This document shows, piece by piece, positions 41,943-50,367 of a stretch of DNA of 64,000 bases (position 1 is its first letter; the number at the start of each line of letters is the position of its first letter). Made by a program: the position numbers and the translations under genes. Below the pieces are notes generated by a model that had not been told where the DNA came from, searched no databases, and was given only the letters and a program-made list of their open reading frames with translations. Origin of the DNA: Veillonellaceae bacterium (GTDB lineage Bacteria > Bacillota_C > Negativicutes > UBA1444); contig JAAZNU010000037.1 in NCBI GenBank assembly GCA_012798135.1, positions 62,001 through 126,000 on the forward strand. Reading direction: 5' to 3'.

Positions 41943-43079
41943 TCAGCGCCGGTCGGCGCCAGCCCGGTTCAACAAATCGAACACTAAGGCGGCAATGTCG
42001 TCGGCCGCCCGCGGAGTTCCCATGGCAGCGGCCGCCGCCGCCATACTGCGTAATTTTTCGGAATCGGCGATTAGCTTCTCCACGGTTGCGGTCAGCAACT
42101 CCCCGGTCAGTTCCGAATCCCGGATCACCACCGCCGCACCGTTTTTTTCCAGTGCGCGGGCGTTGATCTCCTGATGATTTTCGGAAGCATAGGGATAGGG
42201 AACCAAAATCGACGGAATTCCGCGCAAAGTCAGTTCGGCCAAGCCGATCGCCCCGGCCCGGGACACCACGAGACGGGCCGCTGCCAGCGCCTTGGGCATT
42301 TCGTGCAGATACGGGACGACGATCCGTCCGGCCTCGCCGTCATGAACCGGCAATCCCTCCGCCTGCAACATATGTATTATATTATTATAGTCCGTTTGTC
42401 CCGTAATATGAAGTATTTGAACTTCCTTTTTCCCGGCCCAGTGCCGATGCAAGGCCAGCGCCGCCTGATTGACGCTACGGGCTCCCTGGCTGCCGCCGGT
42501 GATGAGCAAAACCGGCGAATCCGGCCGCAAGCCAAAATGCCGGCAGGAATCCTCCCGGGTTTCCCGCAGTAAATCTTCGCGCACCGGGTTTCCCGTCACC
42601 ACTACGTGGGCCTTGTGCCCGGCGAACTTTGGCGCCGCCTCCGGATAACCGACCGCCGCCACATCGACCACCCGGCTGAGGATCCGGTTGGTGACGCCGG
42701 GGAAAGCGTTCTGCTCCTGAATCAGCGTGGGAATGCCGGCGGACGCGGCACTCCAGACCACCGGCCCGCAGACATAGCCGCCCGTGCCGATCACCGCGTC
42801 CGGCCGGAACGCACGCAGAATTTTGCGTACTTCCCAGAGGCTCCGAACCGTCCAAAACACGTTTTGGAAATTCCGCCACGAAATCCGGCGCTGAAAACCA
42901 TACAAATGAATGGTCTGCAGCGGATAACCGGCGTGGGGAACCAGTTCGGACTCCAGACCATGCTCGGTTCCCACAAAAAGAATCGTCGCTGTGGCGTCCT
43001 GCCGTTCCAACGCCCGGGCAATGGCCAGCGCCGGATAGATATGTCCGCCGGTGCCGCCGCCGGCAATCACAAATCTCAT
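41943..43079 (-). CDS. murG: UDP-GlcNAc--lipid I GlcNAc transferase MurG
   Basis: 378 residues, GT28 family. It begins MRFVIAGGGTGGHIYPALAIA and contains GTGGYVCGPV, QEQNAFPG, TGGSQGARSVN, and SRAGAIGLAELTLRGIPSI with PYPYASENHQ. It makes lipid II on the inner face of the membrane. The start overlaps the murD stop codon (ATGA), so ftsW, often located between them, is missing. Codons for QTDYNNIIHM near the middle are unusually AT-rich and hold a promoter-like sequence (42384-42412). murC-ddl starts 23 nt after the stop. Confidence 0.96.
   Translation of the reverse strand: MRFVIAGGGTGGHIYPALAIARALERQDATATILFVGTEHGLESELVPHAGYPLQTIHLYGFQRRISWRNFQNVFWTVRSLWEVRKILRAFRPDAVIGTGGYVCGPVVWSAASAGIPTLIQEQNAFPGVTNRILSRVVDVAAVGYPEAAPKFAGHKAHVVVTGNPVREDLLRETREDSCRHFGLRPDSPVLLITGGSQGARSVNQAALALHRHWAGKKEVQILHITGQTDYNNIIHMLQAEGLPVHDGEAGRIVVPYLHEMPKALAAARLVVSRAGAIGLAELTLRGIPSILVPYPYASENHQEINARALEKNGAAVVIRDSELTGELLTATVEKLIADSEKLRSMAAAAAAMGTPRAADDIAALVFDLLNRAGADRR
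42384..42412 (-). promoter_or_regulatory. Possible internal promoter within murG
   Basis: Minus-strand TTCATA (42412-42407) and TATAAT (42389-42384), 17 nt apart, in a short AT-rich patch inside an otherwise GC-rich gene. It could add transcription for murC-ddl and downstream genes. The -35 is only a fair match. Confidence 0.35.
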
Positions 43080-44443
43080 GCGGGCTGCCCTTCACCGCGG
43101 ACCAGTTCCTTGAATACGCGACCCCGCTGTTCATAATTGTCGAACATGTCATAGCTGGCGCAGGCAGGCGACAGCAGGACCACCTGCGGCGGCACTGCTT
43201 TCTTCCTGGCTTCCTCTACGGCCGCCGCCAGCGACGATGCGCGAAAAATGTCGGTCACATCCTGCTGGCGGGCTGCCGCCTCAAACCGGTCCGCCGCCTC
43301 GCCGATGAGGATCAACTGATCCACTCGCTCCCGCACCAGCTTCATGAACTCCGTCAGGTCCGTGTTCTTGTCACGTCCGCCGGCAATCAGGATGATATGG
43401 CCGGCAAAAGCTTCCAGCGCCTTGATGGAAGACTCCGGATTGGTAGCTTTGGAATCGTTGTAATAGGGTACGCCGTTGAGCGTCGCCACCGGCTCGATCC
43501 GGTGCTCCACTCCCGTGAACGAGGTCAGAACCCTCGCCATGTCGGTCGGCGCCACGCCGGCCAGAAAAGCCGCGCCGCAAGCCGCCAACGCATTTTCGAC
43601 ATTGTGGCCACCGAACAGTTTCATGTCCGCAACCGCGCAAATCTTTTTCTCCTGGCCGTCCCAGCGCAACCGGATCTCGCCGTCGGCAACAAAGGCTCCC
43701 GACGCCAGCGTCGACTGACGGCTGAAGAAAAGCACCCGGGAGCCGATGCGCTTTGCCATCGCCCGGATCCATTCGTCGTCATAATTCAGCACGGCATAAT
43801 CTTGGTCGGTCTGCCGGGCAAACAGCTTCTGCTTGGTGGCGCCATAGCCTTCGAACGAACCATGCCGGTCGATGTGGTCCGGCGTCAGGTTCAGCATGAC
43901 CGCGATATGAGGCCGGAACTCGTGCACGCCTTCCAGCTGGAAGCTGGAAATTTCGGCGACCACCCGCCCCTGTCCGCTCACATGCTGCACTTCCTGGGAC
44001 AGGGCCACACCAATGTTCCCGCCGACCACCACTTCGGCGAAGGTCGTTTTCATCATCTCACCGAGTAGCGTCGTAGTCGTAGTCTTGCCATTGGTGCCGG
44101 TGACGGCAATGATCGGCGCCTGGCACAACCGGCCGGCCAGTTCGACCTCGCTCCATACCGGAATGTCACTTTGGTTGGCTGCCGCCACCAACGGATGATG
44201 AATCGAGATTCCCGGCGACAGGATCAACAATTCCTTTCCCGCCAGCAACCCTTCGTCCTGTCGGCCCAGCGCCAGCTCTACTTTGTCGTCGATCTCCCGC
44301 AAACCCTCCGCCGCCTTGAGATGTTCCCGGTCCTTGCCATCCGCCAGCGTCACCGCCGCGCCGCGGGATTGCAACACCGCCGCCGCCGAAATACCGCTGA
44401 TACCGGCGCCGAACACCAATATTTTCTTTCCCGTCAATTCCAT
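43076..44443 (-). CDS. murD: UDP-MurNAc-L-alanine--D-glutamate ligase
   Basis: 455 residues. N-terminal KILVFGAGISGISAAAVL is the UDP-binding domain; the P-loop AVTGTNGKTTTTTLLGEM is near residue 110, and NLTPDHIDRHGSF and YNDSKATNPESS follow. It adds D-Glu to UDP-MurNAc-L-Ala. The ATG at 44443 was chosen for its match to family N-termini, with GGAAGG about 10 nt upstream; the open frame extends upstream into mraY. It lies 2 nt after mraY and overlaps murG by 4 nt. Confidence 0.96.
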   Translation of the reverse strand: MELTGKKILVFGAGISGISAAAVLQSRGAAVTLADGKDREHLKAAEGLREIDDKVELALGRQDEGLLAGKELLILSPGISIHHPLVAAANQSDIPVWSEVELAGRLCQAPIIAVTGTNGKTTTTTLLGEMMKTTFAEVVVGGNIGVALSQEVQHVSGQGRVVAEISSFQLEGVHEFRPHIAVMLNLTPDHIDRHGSFEGYGATKQKLFARQTDQDYAVLNYDDEWIRAMAKRIGSRVLFFSRQSTLASGAFVADGEIRLRWDGQEKKICAVADMKLFGGHNVENALAACGAAFLAGVAPTDMARVLTSFTGVEHRIEPVATLNGVPYYNDSKATNPESSIKALEAFAGHIILIAGGRDKNTDLTEFMKLVRERVDQLILIGEAADRFEAAARQQDVTDIFRASSLAAAVEEARKKAVPPQVVLLSPACASYDMFDNYEQRGRVFKELVRGEGQPA

Positions 44444-44445
44444 GT

Positions 44446-45429
44446 TTACACCAGCCTTCCGCCGGTCGAACCCAGCATGATACACAGGCCGACCAGACCC
44501 GCTATGATTCCGGCGGCCCAGAACACCCGCACCACGCGGATTTCCGGCCAACCGCCAAGTTCAAAATGATGATGCAGCGGACTCATTCGAAAAATCCGAC
44601 GTCCCGTCGTCTTAAACGAGGCCACCTGCAAAATGACCGACACCGCCTCCGCCACAAACACCGCCCCGATCACCGGCAGCAACAGTTCGGTTCCCGTCAG
44701 CACCGCGCCGGCCGCCAAGGCCCCGCCGAGAGCCAGTGAACCGGTATCGCCCATGAAAATCCGTGCCGGATGGCGGTTAAAAACCAGAAAGCCCAGAGCC
44801 GCACCCGCCACTATCGTGAAAAAGCCGGCCACATCCGGTTGTCCCCGCAACCAGGACACCGCCGCATAAATTCCCGCCGCGACCGCGGTAGTTCCCGCAG
44901 CCAGGCCATCCAGCCCGTCCGTAAGATTGACGGCGTTCGTCGTTCCGACGATGATAAAAAACACCAGCCCATGGAACCAGAACCCCAGATTCCAGGTGAC
45001 ATCCAGCCCGGGAATCCACAGCTCCGTCCCCCGGCCCAGGAAGCGGGTAATGATCCAGGAAAACGCCACGGCGATCAGGATCTGTCCCAGCAATTTTTCC
45101 TTGGCCCGCAGACCCAGATTTCGTTTCAGAACCACCTTGATATAATCGTCCACAAAGCCCAACGCCCCGCAGGCCAGGGTAACAAACAGCATCAGCCAGG
45201 CCGCCGGCGACGTGGTGTGGATGACCGGCACCGCCACGCAGATTCCGGCCAGAATCAACAGACCGCCCATCGTCGGCGTTCCCGTCTTGGCCTTGTGCGC
45301 CGCCGGTCCCTCCTCCCGGACCACCTGGCCGAACTTCAGCCGGTGCAGCAAGGGAATGGCGACCGGGCCCAGCAGGACCACCACGCCGAACGCGCACAGC
45401 GCGCCCAAAAGTAAGGATTGCATGAACAT
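44446..45429 (-). CDS. mraY: Phospho-MurNAc-pentapeptide transferase MraY
   Basis: 327 residues, ten predicted membrane segments. Motifs: HKAKTGTPTMGGLLIL near residue 45, GFVDDYIKV, NAVNLTDGLDGLAAG, FNRHPARIFMGDTGSLALGG and MSPLHHHFELGGW. It transfers phospho-MurNAc-pentapeptide to undecaprenyl phosphate (lipid I). GGAGG lies 4 nt before the first ATG and 10 nt before a second ATG 6 nt later; either may be used. The start overlaps the murF stop codon (TGATG). Confidence 0.97.
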   Translation of the reverse strand: MFMQSLLLGALCAFGVVVLLGPVAIPLLHRLKFGQVVREEGPAAHKAKTGTPTMGGLLILAGICVAVPVIHTTSPAAWLMLFVTLACGALGFVDDYIKVVLKRNLGLRAKEKLLGQILIAVAFSWIITRFLGRGTELWIPGLDVTWNLGFWFHGLVFFIIVGTTNAVNLTDGLDGLAAGTTAVAAGIYAAVSWLRGQPDVAGFFTIVAGAALGFLVFNRHPARIFMGDTGSLALGGALAAGAVLTGTELLLPVIGAVFVAEAVSVILQVASFKTTGRRIFRMSPLHHHFELGGWPEIRVVRVFWAAGIIAGLVGLCIMLGSTGGRLV

Positions 45430-46808
45430 CAGACCTCCGATTGCCGTGCGAAGGCGTCCAGCAGTTTTTCCATCGCCATGCCGCGGGATCCCTTTAAAAG
45501 CAGGGTGTCGCCCGGCCGCAGCAGTTCGTGCAACGCCGCCACCGCCGCCGCATGATCCGGACAGACCATGGTCGTGGCCACGCCTTGTTCACGGGCGGTT
45601 GACGCCGCCACCGCCGCCATTTCACCCAAGGCTAACACTGCGGCGACGCCGGCTGACGCCAGTTGCCGGCCGACCTGCTCGTGCGCGCACCGGGCCGCCG
45701 GGCCGAGTTCCAGCATATCGCCGACAGCCGCCAGTTTCCGTCCCTGGGCCACCGTTGCCAACACGTCGATAGCGGCGGCCATGGACAGCGGACTGGCATT
45801 GTAGGTATCGTCGATCACGGTGATTTCCCCGTAACGGCGGATGTTCAACCGCATTTTCCCCGGTTCGTAGGCCGCCAGGGCGCCGGCCGCGTCCGCCGGC
45901 GCGGCGCCTAGTTCCAGCCCGACGGCAATGGCCGCCAGCGCATTATAAACATTATGGATGCCCGGCACCGGAATCGTGACCGCAAACACGCCCTGGCGGG
46001 TTCGACAGTCGAACTCCACTCCCTGCGCCGAATACCGAAGATTCTCCGCCCGTACGTCCACTGCCGCCTGAATTCCGTAGAACACCGACCGCGCCGCCGT
46101 TTTCGACTGCATGCTCCGCACCCGCCCGTCGTCGCCGTTCAGGACGGCAATCCCGTCGGCCGGCAGCGCTTCCACCAGTTCCGCCTTGGCCGCCGCGATG
46201 TTGTCGACGCTGCCCAGGCGTTCCAGATGGGTCTCGCCGACATTGGTCACCACACCGACGGTGGGCAGAGCCGTGGCCGCCAGGCCGGTGATCTCGCCCA
46301 GGCCGCGCATTCCCATCTCCACCACCACCGCCTCGTGTTCCGGACGGAGCTTCAGCAAGGTGTGGGAAAGGCCGATCTCATTGTTAAAATTAGCTTCGGT
46401 TTTCAGCACGTTCCGCCGGGTCGCCAGCACGGCGGCGATCATATCCTTGGTCGAAGTCTTGCCGTTGGAGCCGGTGACCGCGACGACCGGCAACCGAAAC
46501 CGGCAGCGGTGAAACCGGGCCAGACCCTGATAGGCCAGTCGGGTATCCGGAACCAGAAAGACGGCGATTGCCGACGGCAATACAGCCGGTTCGCGGCTGA
46601 CCACAATTCCGGCCGCCCCCTGGCGAACCGCCGCGTCGATAAAATCATGGCCGTCGAAGCGCTCGCCGGACAAGGCCACGAACAAAGCTCCGGGCGCCAG
46701 CGTCCGGGTATCGGTGGCAACGCCCGTGAATTGGGCCGCCGCTCCGACCGCCAAACAATGTCCCCCGGTCGCCGTCAGCACCTCGTCGGTTGTAAAAGAT
46801 AGCGTCAT
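45429..46808 (-). CDS. murF: UDP-MurNAc-tripeptide--D-Ala-D-Ala ligase
   Basis: 459 residues. The N-terminal domain has LFVALSGERFDGHDFID, the P-loop VAVTGSNGKTSTKDM is near residue 112, and NFNNEIGLSHTLLKL, GMRGLGEI and DDTYNASPLSM follow. It joins D-Ala-D-Ala, made by the Ddl half of murC-ddl, to the tripeptide. The start overlaps the murE stop codon (ATGA) and GGGAGG lies upstream. The stop overlaps the mraY start. Confidence 0.96.
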   Translation of the reverse strand: MTLSFTTDEVLTATGGHCLAVGAAAQFTGVATDTRTLAPGALFVALSGERFDGHDFIDAAVRQGAAGIVVSREPAVLPSAIAVFLVPDTRLAYQGLARFHRCRFRLPVVAVTGSNGKTSTKDMIAAVLATRRNVLKTEANFNNEIGLSHTLLKLRPEHEAVVVEMGMRGLGEITGLAATALPTVGVVTNVGETHLERLGSVDNIAAAKAELVEALPADGIAVLNGDDGRVRSMQSKTAARSVFYGIQAAVDVRAENLRYSAQGVEFDCRTRQGVFAVTIPVPGIHNVYNALAAIAVGLELGAAPADAAGALAAYEPGKMRLNIRRYGEITVIDDTYNASPLSMAAAIDVLATVAQGRKLAAVGDMLELGPAARCAHEQVGRQLASAGVAAVLALGEMAAVAASTAREQGVATTMVCPDHAAAVAALHELLRPGDTLLLKGSRGMAMEKLLDAFARQSEV

Positions 46809-48298
46809 GGTTTTCCTCCCGCCCATTCCCGCACCACTTCCCGATCATCAAAATGAATGGTCCGGTCGGCCAGAATCTGATAATTTTCATGTCCCTTGCC
46901 GGCAATGACGATCACATCACCCGCCTCGGCCAGCGCCAGTGCCTGTTCGATCGCCGTCCGGCGGTCCGGCTCGGTGGTCGTTTTTTGCTGCGCCGCCGGC
47001 GTGGTGATTCCGGCCATGATCTGACCGATAATGAACGCCGGGTCCTCCGATCGCGGATTGTCGGAAGTGACAATCACCCGGTCGGCGTAGCGGGATGCCA
47101 GTTCACCCATAATCGGCCGTTTGGTCCGGTCCCGGTCGCCCCCGCAACCGAACACGGCGATGAGCCGCCCCCGGACAAACTGTTTCGCGGTTTTCAGCAC
47201 ATTTTCCAGGCCATCGGGAGTGTGGGCGTAATCGACGATTACGCTGAACGGGCGGTTGATGTCCACCCGCTCGAAACGTCCCGGCACGGAAACGAACTCG
47301 GCCAGCGCCGCCTGAATGGCGGGAATCTCAACGCCTTCGGCGCGAGCCGCGCCGATCGCGGCCAACATATTATACACATTGAATAAGCCGGTCAGCCGGG
47401 ATTGCACCGCAAAGTCGCCCCATCGCCCGGTCACGCGGAAACGGCTGCCGTCCGGTCGCAGGTCGATGTCGACCGCCCGAAGGTCGGCCGGCGCCGCGAT
47501 CCCGTAGCTGATCCGGCGGGCTTGCGTCTGCGCCAGCATATATTCCCCGGCCGGATCGTCGATGTTGGCAACGGCCGTCTTGTTCCCCTTCCGGTTGCTG
47601 TCGGCGATCAACTGACGAAACAGCAACGCCTTGGCGTTCCGATAATTTTCCATGGTCTGGTGAAAATCGAGATGATCCTGCGTCATGTTGGTAAACACCG
47701 CCGTGTCGAACTCGCAGCCGGCGACGCGCCCCAGGGCCAGGGCGTGGGACGAAACTTCCATGGCGACCCCCTGCATACCGCTGTCGACCATGTCTCGCAA
47801 CGCCGACTGGAGGTCCAGCACATCCGGCGTGGTATTTTTCACGGGAATGACCCGGTCGCCGATCAGGGTATGCAGCGTGCCGCTGACGCCGCAGGGCCGG
47901 CCGGCCAGATTCAGGATGCTCCGGATGATATGGGTGGTCGTCGTCTTGCCATTGGTGCCGGTTACACCAATCAGCCGCAATTGCGTCGATGGTTCCCGGT
48001 AAAACCAGGGCGCAATCCGTTCCACCGCCTGCCGGACATCCGCCGTCACAAGCACCGGAACCTTGTCGCCGACTTCCACCTCGCGCTGGGCCAGCACGGC
48101 CACGGCGCCTTTGGCCACGGCCGCTGCCGCGAAGGCGTGCCCGTCGACGGTGGCGCCCGGCAGACAAACAAACAGAGTCCCTGGCTCCACTTTGCGAGAA
48201 TCGTGGGCCAGGGTCAAAATCTCGGGATTATGTTCCGGCAACAGTCGGCAATGGGCTGCCGGCAGTTTGGCGATAATTTCACGCAGTGTCCAGCTCAT
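46805..48298 (-). CDS. murE: UDP-MurNAc-L-Ala-D-Glu--2,6-diaminopimelate ligase
   Basis: 497 residues. The domains run from the UDP-binding region (LTLAHDSRKVEPGTLFVCLPG) through P-loop GVTGTNGKTTTTHI near residue 112 to NMTQDHLDFH, VDYAHTPDGLENVL and GCGGDRDRTKRP. The SDNPRSEDP motif near residue 412 is the meso-diaminopimelate-specific DNPR form, so the peptidoglycan is mDAP type. It is the first gene after a terminator and a new promoter at 48332-48387. ftsI/spoVD, normally between ftsL and murE, is missing. Confidence 0.97.
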   Translation of the reverse strand: MSWTLREIIAKLPAAHCRLLPEHNPEILTLAHDSRKVEPGTLFVCLPGATVDGHAFAAAAVAKGAVAVLAQREVEVGDKVPVLVTADVRQAVERIAPWFYREPSTQLRLIGVTGTNGKTTTTHIIRSILNLAGRPCGVSGTLHTLIGDRVIPVKNTTPDVLDLQSALRDMVDSGMQGVAMEVSSHALALGRVAGCEFDTAVFTNMTQDHLDFHQTMENYRNAKALLFRQLIADSNRKGNKTAVANIDDPAGEYMLAQTQARRISYGIAAPADLRAVDIDLRPDGSRFRVTGRWGDFAVQSRLTGLFNVYNMLAAIGAARAEGVEIPAIQAALAEFVSVPGRFERVDINRPFSVIVDYAHTPDGLENVLKTAKQFVRGRLIAVFGCGGDRDRTKRPIMGELASRYADRVIVTSDNPRSEDPAFIIGQIMAGITTPAAQQKTTTEPDRRTAIEQALALAEAGDVIVIAGKGHENYQILADRTIHFDDREVVREWAGGKP

Positions 48299-48331
48299 TG
48301 GAATCCCCCTGCCATTTTATTCATAGCAATT

Positions 48332-48360
48332 ATTTTACCACTTTTCCCCCTAACCTCCAA
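48332..48360 (-). promoter_or_regulatory. Promoter upstream of murE
   Basis: Minus-strand TTGGAG (48360-48355) and TAAAAT (48337-48332) with an ideal 17-nt spacer, directly behind the ftsL terminator and about 35 nt before the murE start. Confidence 0.6.
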
Positions 48361-48387
48361 ATAAAAAAGCAGGCTCTTCACCCGCTT
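48361..48387 (-). terminator. Rho-independent terminator between ftsL and murE
   Basis: Minus-strand hairpin AAGCGGG/CCTGCTT (one G-U) with a 7-nt loop and a run of six T, 7 nt after the ftsL stop codon. Confidence 0.78.
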
Positions 48388-48393
48388 TCCCGG

Positions 48394-48837
48394 TTATCGT
48401 ATATTATGTGCCTCCGCCCGGGCATCGCCGAACAGAATCGACCGGCGAACGGCTACTTGCTCCAGGTTCCCCTTCTTGGCGGGTTTGGCGCCGGCGGCGT
48501 TCTTGGCCGCCATATATACCGTCTGCGGTTTGGTCATGCCCAGCTGTTTTTCCGCAATGTTTTGAATCCGCTGCGGCGATTTGAGTTGGGCCATTTCCAG
48601 CCGCAGCAGCTCATTTTCTTTTTCCAGCCGGGTCAGGCAGGCTCTGGCCTGCACGAGTTCGTAACCGGCCTTCACAATTGCCGAACTCCCCCAAGTGACG
48701 AACATCGCCAAAAAGCCGATGACGACCGCCGATACCAGGCATTCCGTACGTAAGCACCGGCGGGGTTTGACCGGCGCGGTTCGTTCCGGTTTCGGCTGCA
48801 ACAAACCATCGCTATGTCGCTGATAAGTCCGGACCAT
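48394..48837 (-). CDS. ftsL: FtsL-like cell division protein
   Basis: 147 residues. A basic, Pro-rich N-terminus is followed by one membrane segment (LVSAVVIGFLAMFVTWGSSA, residues ~33-52) and a coiled coil (LVQARACLTRLEKENELLRLEM), then IQNIAEKQLGMTKP, a typical FtsL/DivIC tail. The C-terminal ~40 residues are Ala/Lys-rich. The identity rests on this layout and its place after rsmH. I chose the ATG at 48837 because GGAGG lies 8 nt upstream; another ATG 6 nt before it is too close to that site. A terminator follows directly. Confidence 0.85.
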   Translation of the reverse strand: MVRTYQRHSDGLLQPKPERTAPVKPRRCLRTECLVSAVVIGFLAMFVTWGSSAIVKAGYELVQARACLTRLEKENELLRLEMAQLKSPQRIQNIAEKQLGMTKPQTVYMAAKNAAGAKPAKKGNLEQVAVRRSILFGDARAEAHNIR

Positions 48838-48849
48838 TGTCATGTCCTC

Positions 48850-49791
48850 CTATCCTACTTTCTCGGCAATTCTGAGTTTGGCGCTGCGGGCGCGCGGATT
48901 GCGTTCCAGTTCGTCCTCCGAAGGTAGGACCGGCTTACCGCATAGGCGCAACACGGCCCGAGGATTACAGGTGCAGACCGGCGCCTTGGGCGGACACACG
49001 CAGCGGCCGAGCAACGCGGCAAACGTATTTTTTACGATTCGGTCTTCCAGCGAATGAAAAGAAATAACGCCGATTTTTCCACCGGGTTTCAAGCGGCCGA
49101 TTGCGGTCTGCAGAGCTTCGGCCAGCACAGCCAGTTCCCGGTTCACTTCGATCCGGATCGCCTGAAAGGTCCGTTTCGCCGGATGCGGTCCCTGACGCCG
49201 GGCGGCGGCGGGAATCGCGGCCGCAATAATCTCGACCAGCTCGAATGTCGTGGTTAGGAGACGATTCCGCCGGGCCTCGACGATAAATTTGGCGATTCGC
49301 CGCGCCCAGCGTTCTTCCCCGTATTCAAATATCACCCGGGCCAATTCCTTTTCCGGATAGGAGTTCACGATTTCCTGGGCAGTCAGTGGTTGCTCCGGAT
49401 TCATCCGCATGTCGAGCGGGCCATCCTGCATATAGGAAAAACCACGTTCCGGCAAGTCGATCTGATGTGAAGAAACGCCCAAATCGAAAAGGATTCCGTC
49501 GACTTGGCCGATTCCGAGCTGATCCAGTACAGCTCCGATTTCGCGGAAATTTCCCCGCACAACATGGACAGTCGGCCTGGCGCCGGTCAGTCGAAGACGA
49601 CCTGCCTGCACCGCCGCCGGATCCTGGTCAATCCCCACCAGGCAACCCGATGGCCCCAACCGGTCGGCAAGGGCGGCGGAATGGCCGCCGCCTCCCAACG
49701 TACAATCCACATAAACCCCGTCCGGATCACCGAGAATGCCCTCCACGCTTTCCCGCAAGAGCACCGTTTCGTGCCGAAACTCTTCCTGCAT
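48850..49791 (-). CDS. rsmH: 16S rRNA (cytosine(1402)-N4)-methyltransferase RsmH
   Basis: 313 residues. It has HETVLLRESVEGI, the SAM-binding DCTLGGGGHSAAL near residue 30, DLGVSSHQIDLPERGFSY, DMRMNP, and near the end ISFHSLEDRIVKNTF with a cysteine-rich CVCPPKAPVCTC segment and RNPRARSAKLRIAE. It methylates C1402 of 16S rRNA. It lies 2 nt after mraZ and 12 nt before ftsL. Confidence 0.97.
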   Translation of the reverse strand: MQEEFRHETVLLRESVEGILGDPDGVYVDCTLGGGGHSAALADRLGPSGCLVGIDQDPAAVQAGRLRLTGARPTVHVVRGNFREIGAVLDQLGIGQVDGILFDLGVSSHQIDLPERGFSYMQDGPLDMRMNPEQPLTAQEIVNSYPEKELARVIFEYGEERWARRIAKFIVEARRNRLLTTTFELVEIIAAAIPAAARRQGPHPAKRTFQAIRIEVNRELAVLAEALQTAIGRLKPGGKIGVISFHSLEDRIVKNTFAALLGRCVCPPKAPVCTCNPRAVLRLCGKPVLPSEDELERNPRARSAKLRIAEKVG

Positions 49792-49793
49792 CC

Positions 49794-50225
49794 TTAAATA
49801 CCGAAATCAATCAGATGTTCCGACAACTGCTCCACTGTCGGTCCCATCCGTTCGTTATACTGACTCCAGATCTCCTTGTTCCAGATTTCAATGCGGGTGG
49901 AAACGCCAATCACCACGACGTCCTTCTCCAGTTTGGCATATTCCCGGAGATTGGGCGGCAGCAAGACCCTCCCCTGCTTGTCCGCCTCCAGTTCGGCGGC
50001 GCCGGAAAAAATGTACCGTGAGAAGGCCCGGGCTTCCGGTTTCACCAGGGAAAGTTGCTTCAGTTTTCCCTCCAGGTTGGACCACTCGGCCATGGTATAA
50101 ATGAAGATGCAGTCGTCCAGCCCCCGCGTGGCAATGAACGTGTCGCCGAGACCTTCGCGGATCTTGGCGGGGAGAATGATCCGGCCCTTGTTGTCCAGCG
50201 TATGCTGATACTCTCCCATGAACAC
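49794..50225 (-). CDS. mraZ: Transcriptional regulator MraZ
   Basis: 143 residues, two AbrB-like SpoVT domains: FMGEYQHTLDNKGRIILPAKIRE at the start and LEADKQGRVLLPPNLREYA near residue 75. MraZ binds repeats upstream of its own gene and controls the dcw operon. The GTG at 50225 (VFMGEYQH) was chosen because it aligns with MraZ N-termini and AAGGGG lies 5 nt upstream; an in-frame GTG 6 nt earlier also exists. Three GTGGN repeats with 10-bp period lie 30-55 nt before the start. Confidence 0.96.
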   Translation of the reverse strand: MFMGEYQHTLDNKGRIILPAKIREGLGDTFIATRGLDDCIFIYTMAEWSNLEGKLKQLSLVKPEARAFSRYIFSGAAELEADKQGRVLLPPNLREYAKLEKDVVVIGVSTRIEIWNKEIWSQYNERMGPTVEQLSEHLIDFGI

Positions 50226-50254
50226 GCTCACTCACCCCTTTCGCGGAAAATTCC

Positions 50255-50293
50255 ACCACATCTCTCCACATTAAACCACTTTATGCTATTATA
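50255..50293 (-). promoter_or_regulatory. mraZ promoter and MraZ-box repeats
   Basis: A perfect -10 TATAAT (50293-50288) is followed by three GTGG(T/A) repeats on the minus strand at 50279-50275, 50269-50265 and 50259-50255, each 5 nt apart. This is the known spacing for MraZ operators (5-nt repeats with 5-nt gaps). The -35 is a T-rich stretch with poor match. Confidence 0.75.
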
Positions 50294-50305
50294 ATTCGGA
50301 AAGGA

Positions 50306-50336
50306 CAAAAAAAATCCTTCAAAAAAATTGAAGGAT
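50306..50336 (-). terminator. Rho-independent terminator of the YbaK-like gene
   Basis: Minus-strand hairpin ATCCTTCAA/TTGAAGGAT with a five-T loop, followed by a T-run, about 30 nt after the stop codon. Its T-run borders the mraZ promoter. Confidence 0.88.
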
Positions 50337-50367
50337 GAAAAATATTTTTAAAGTTGGGACCTAAGTC

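Noticed and set aside
40828..42174. 448-codon plus-strand frame opposite murC and murG
   Set aside because: Low-complexity, Arg/Gln-rich translation that spans two real genes on the other strand.
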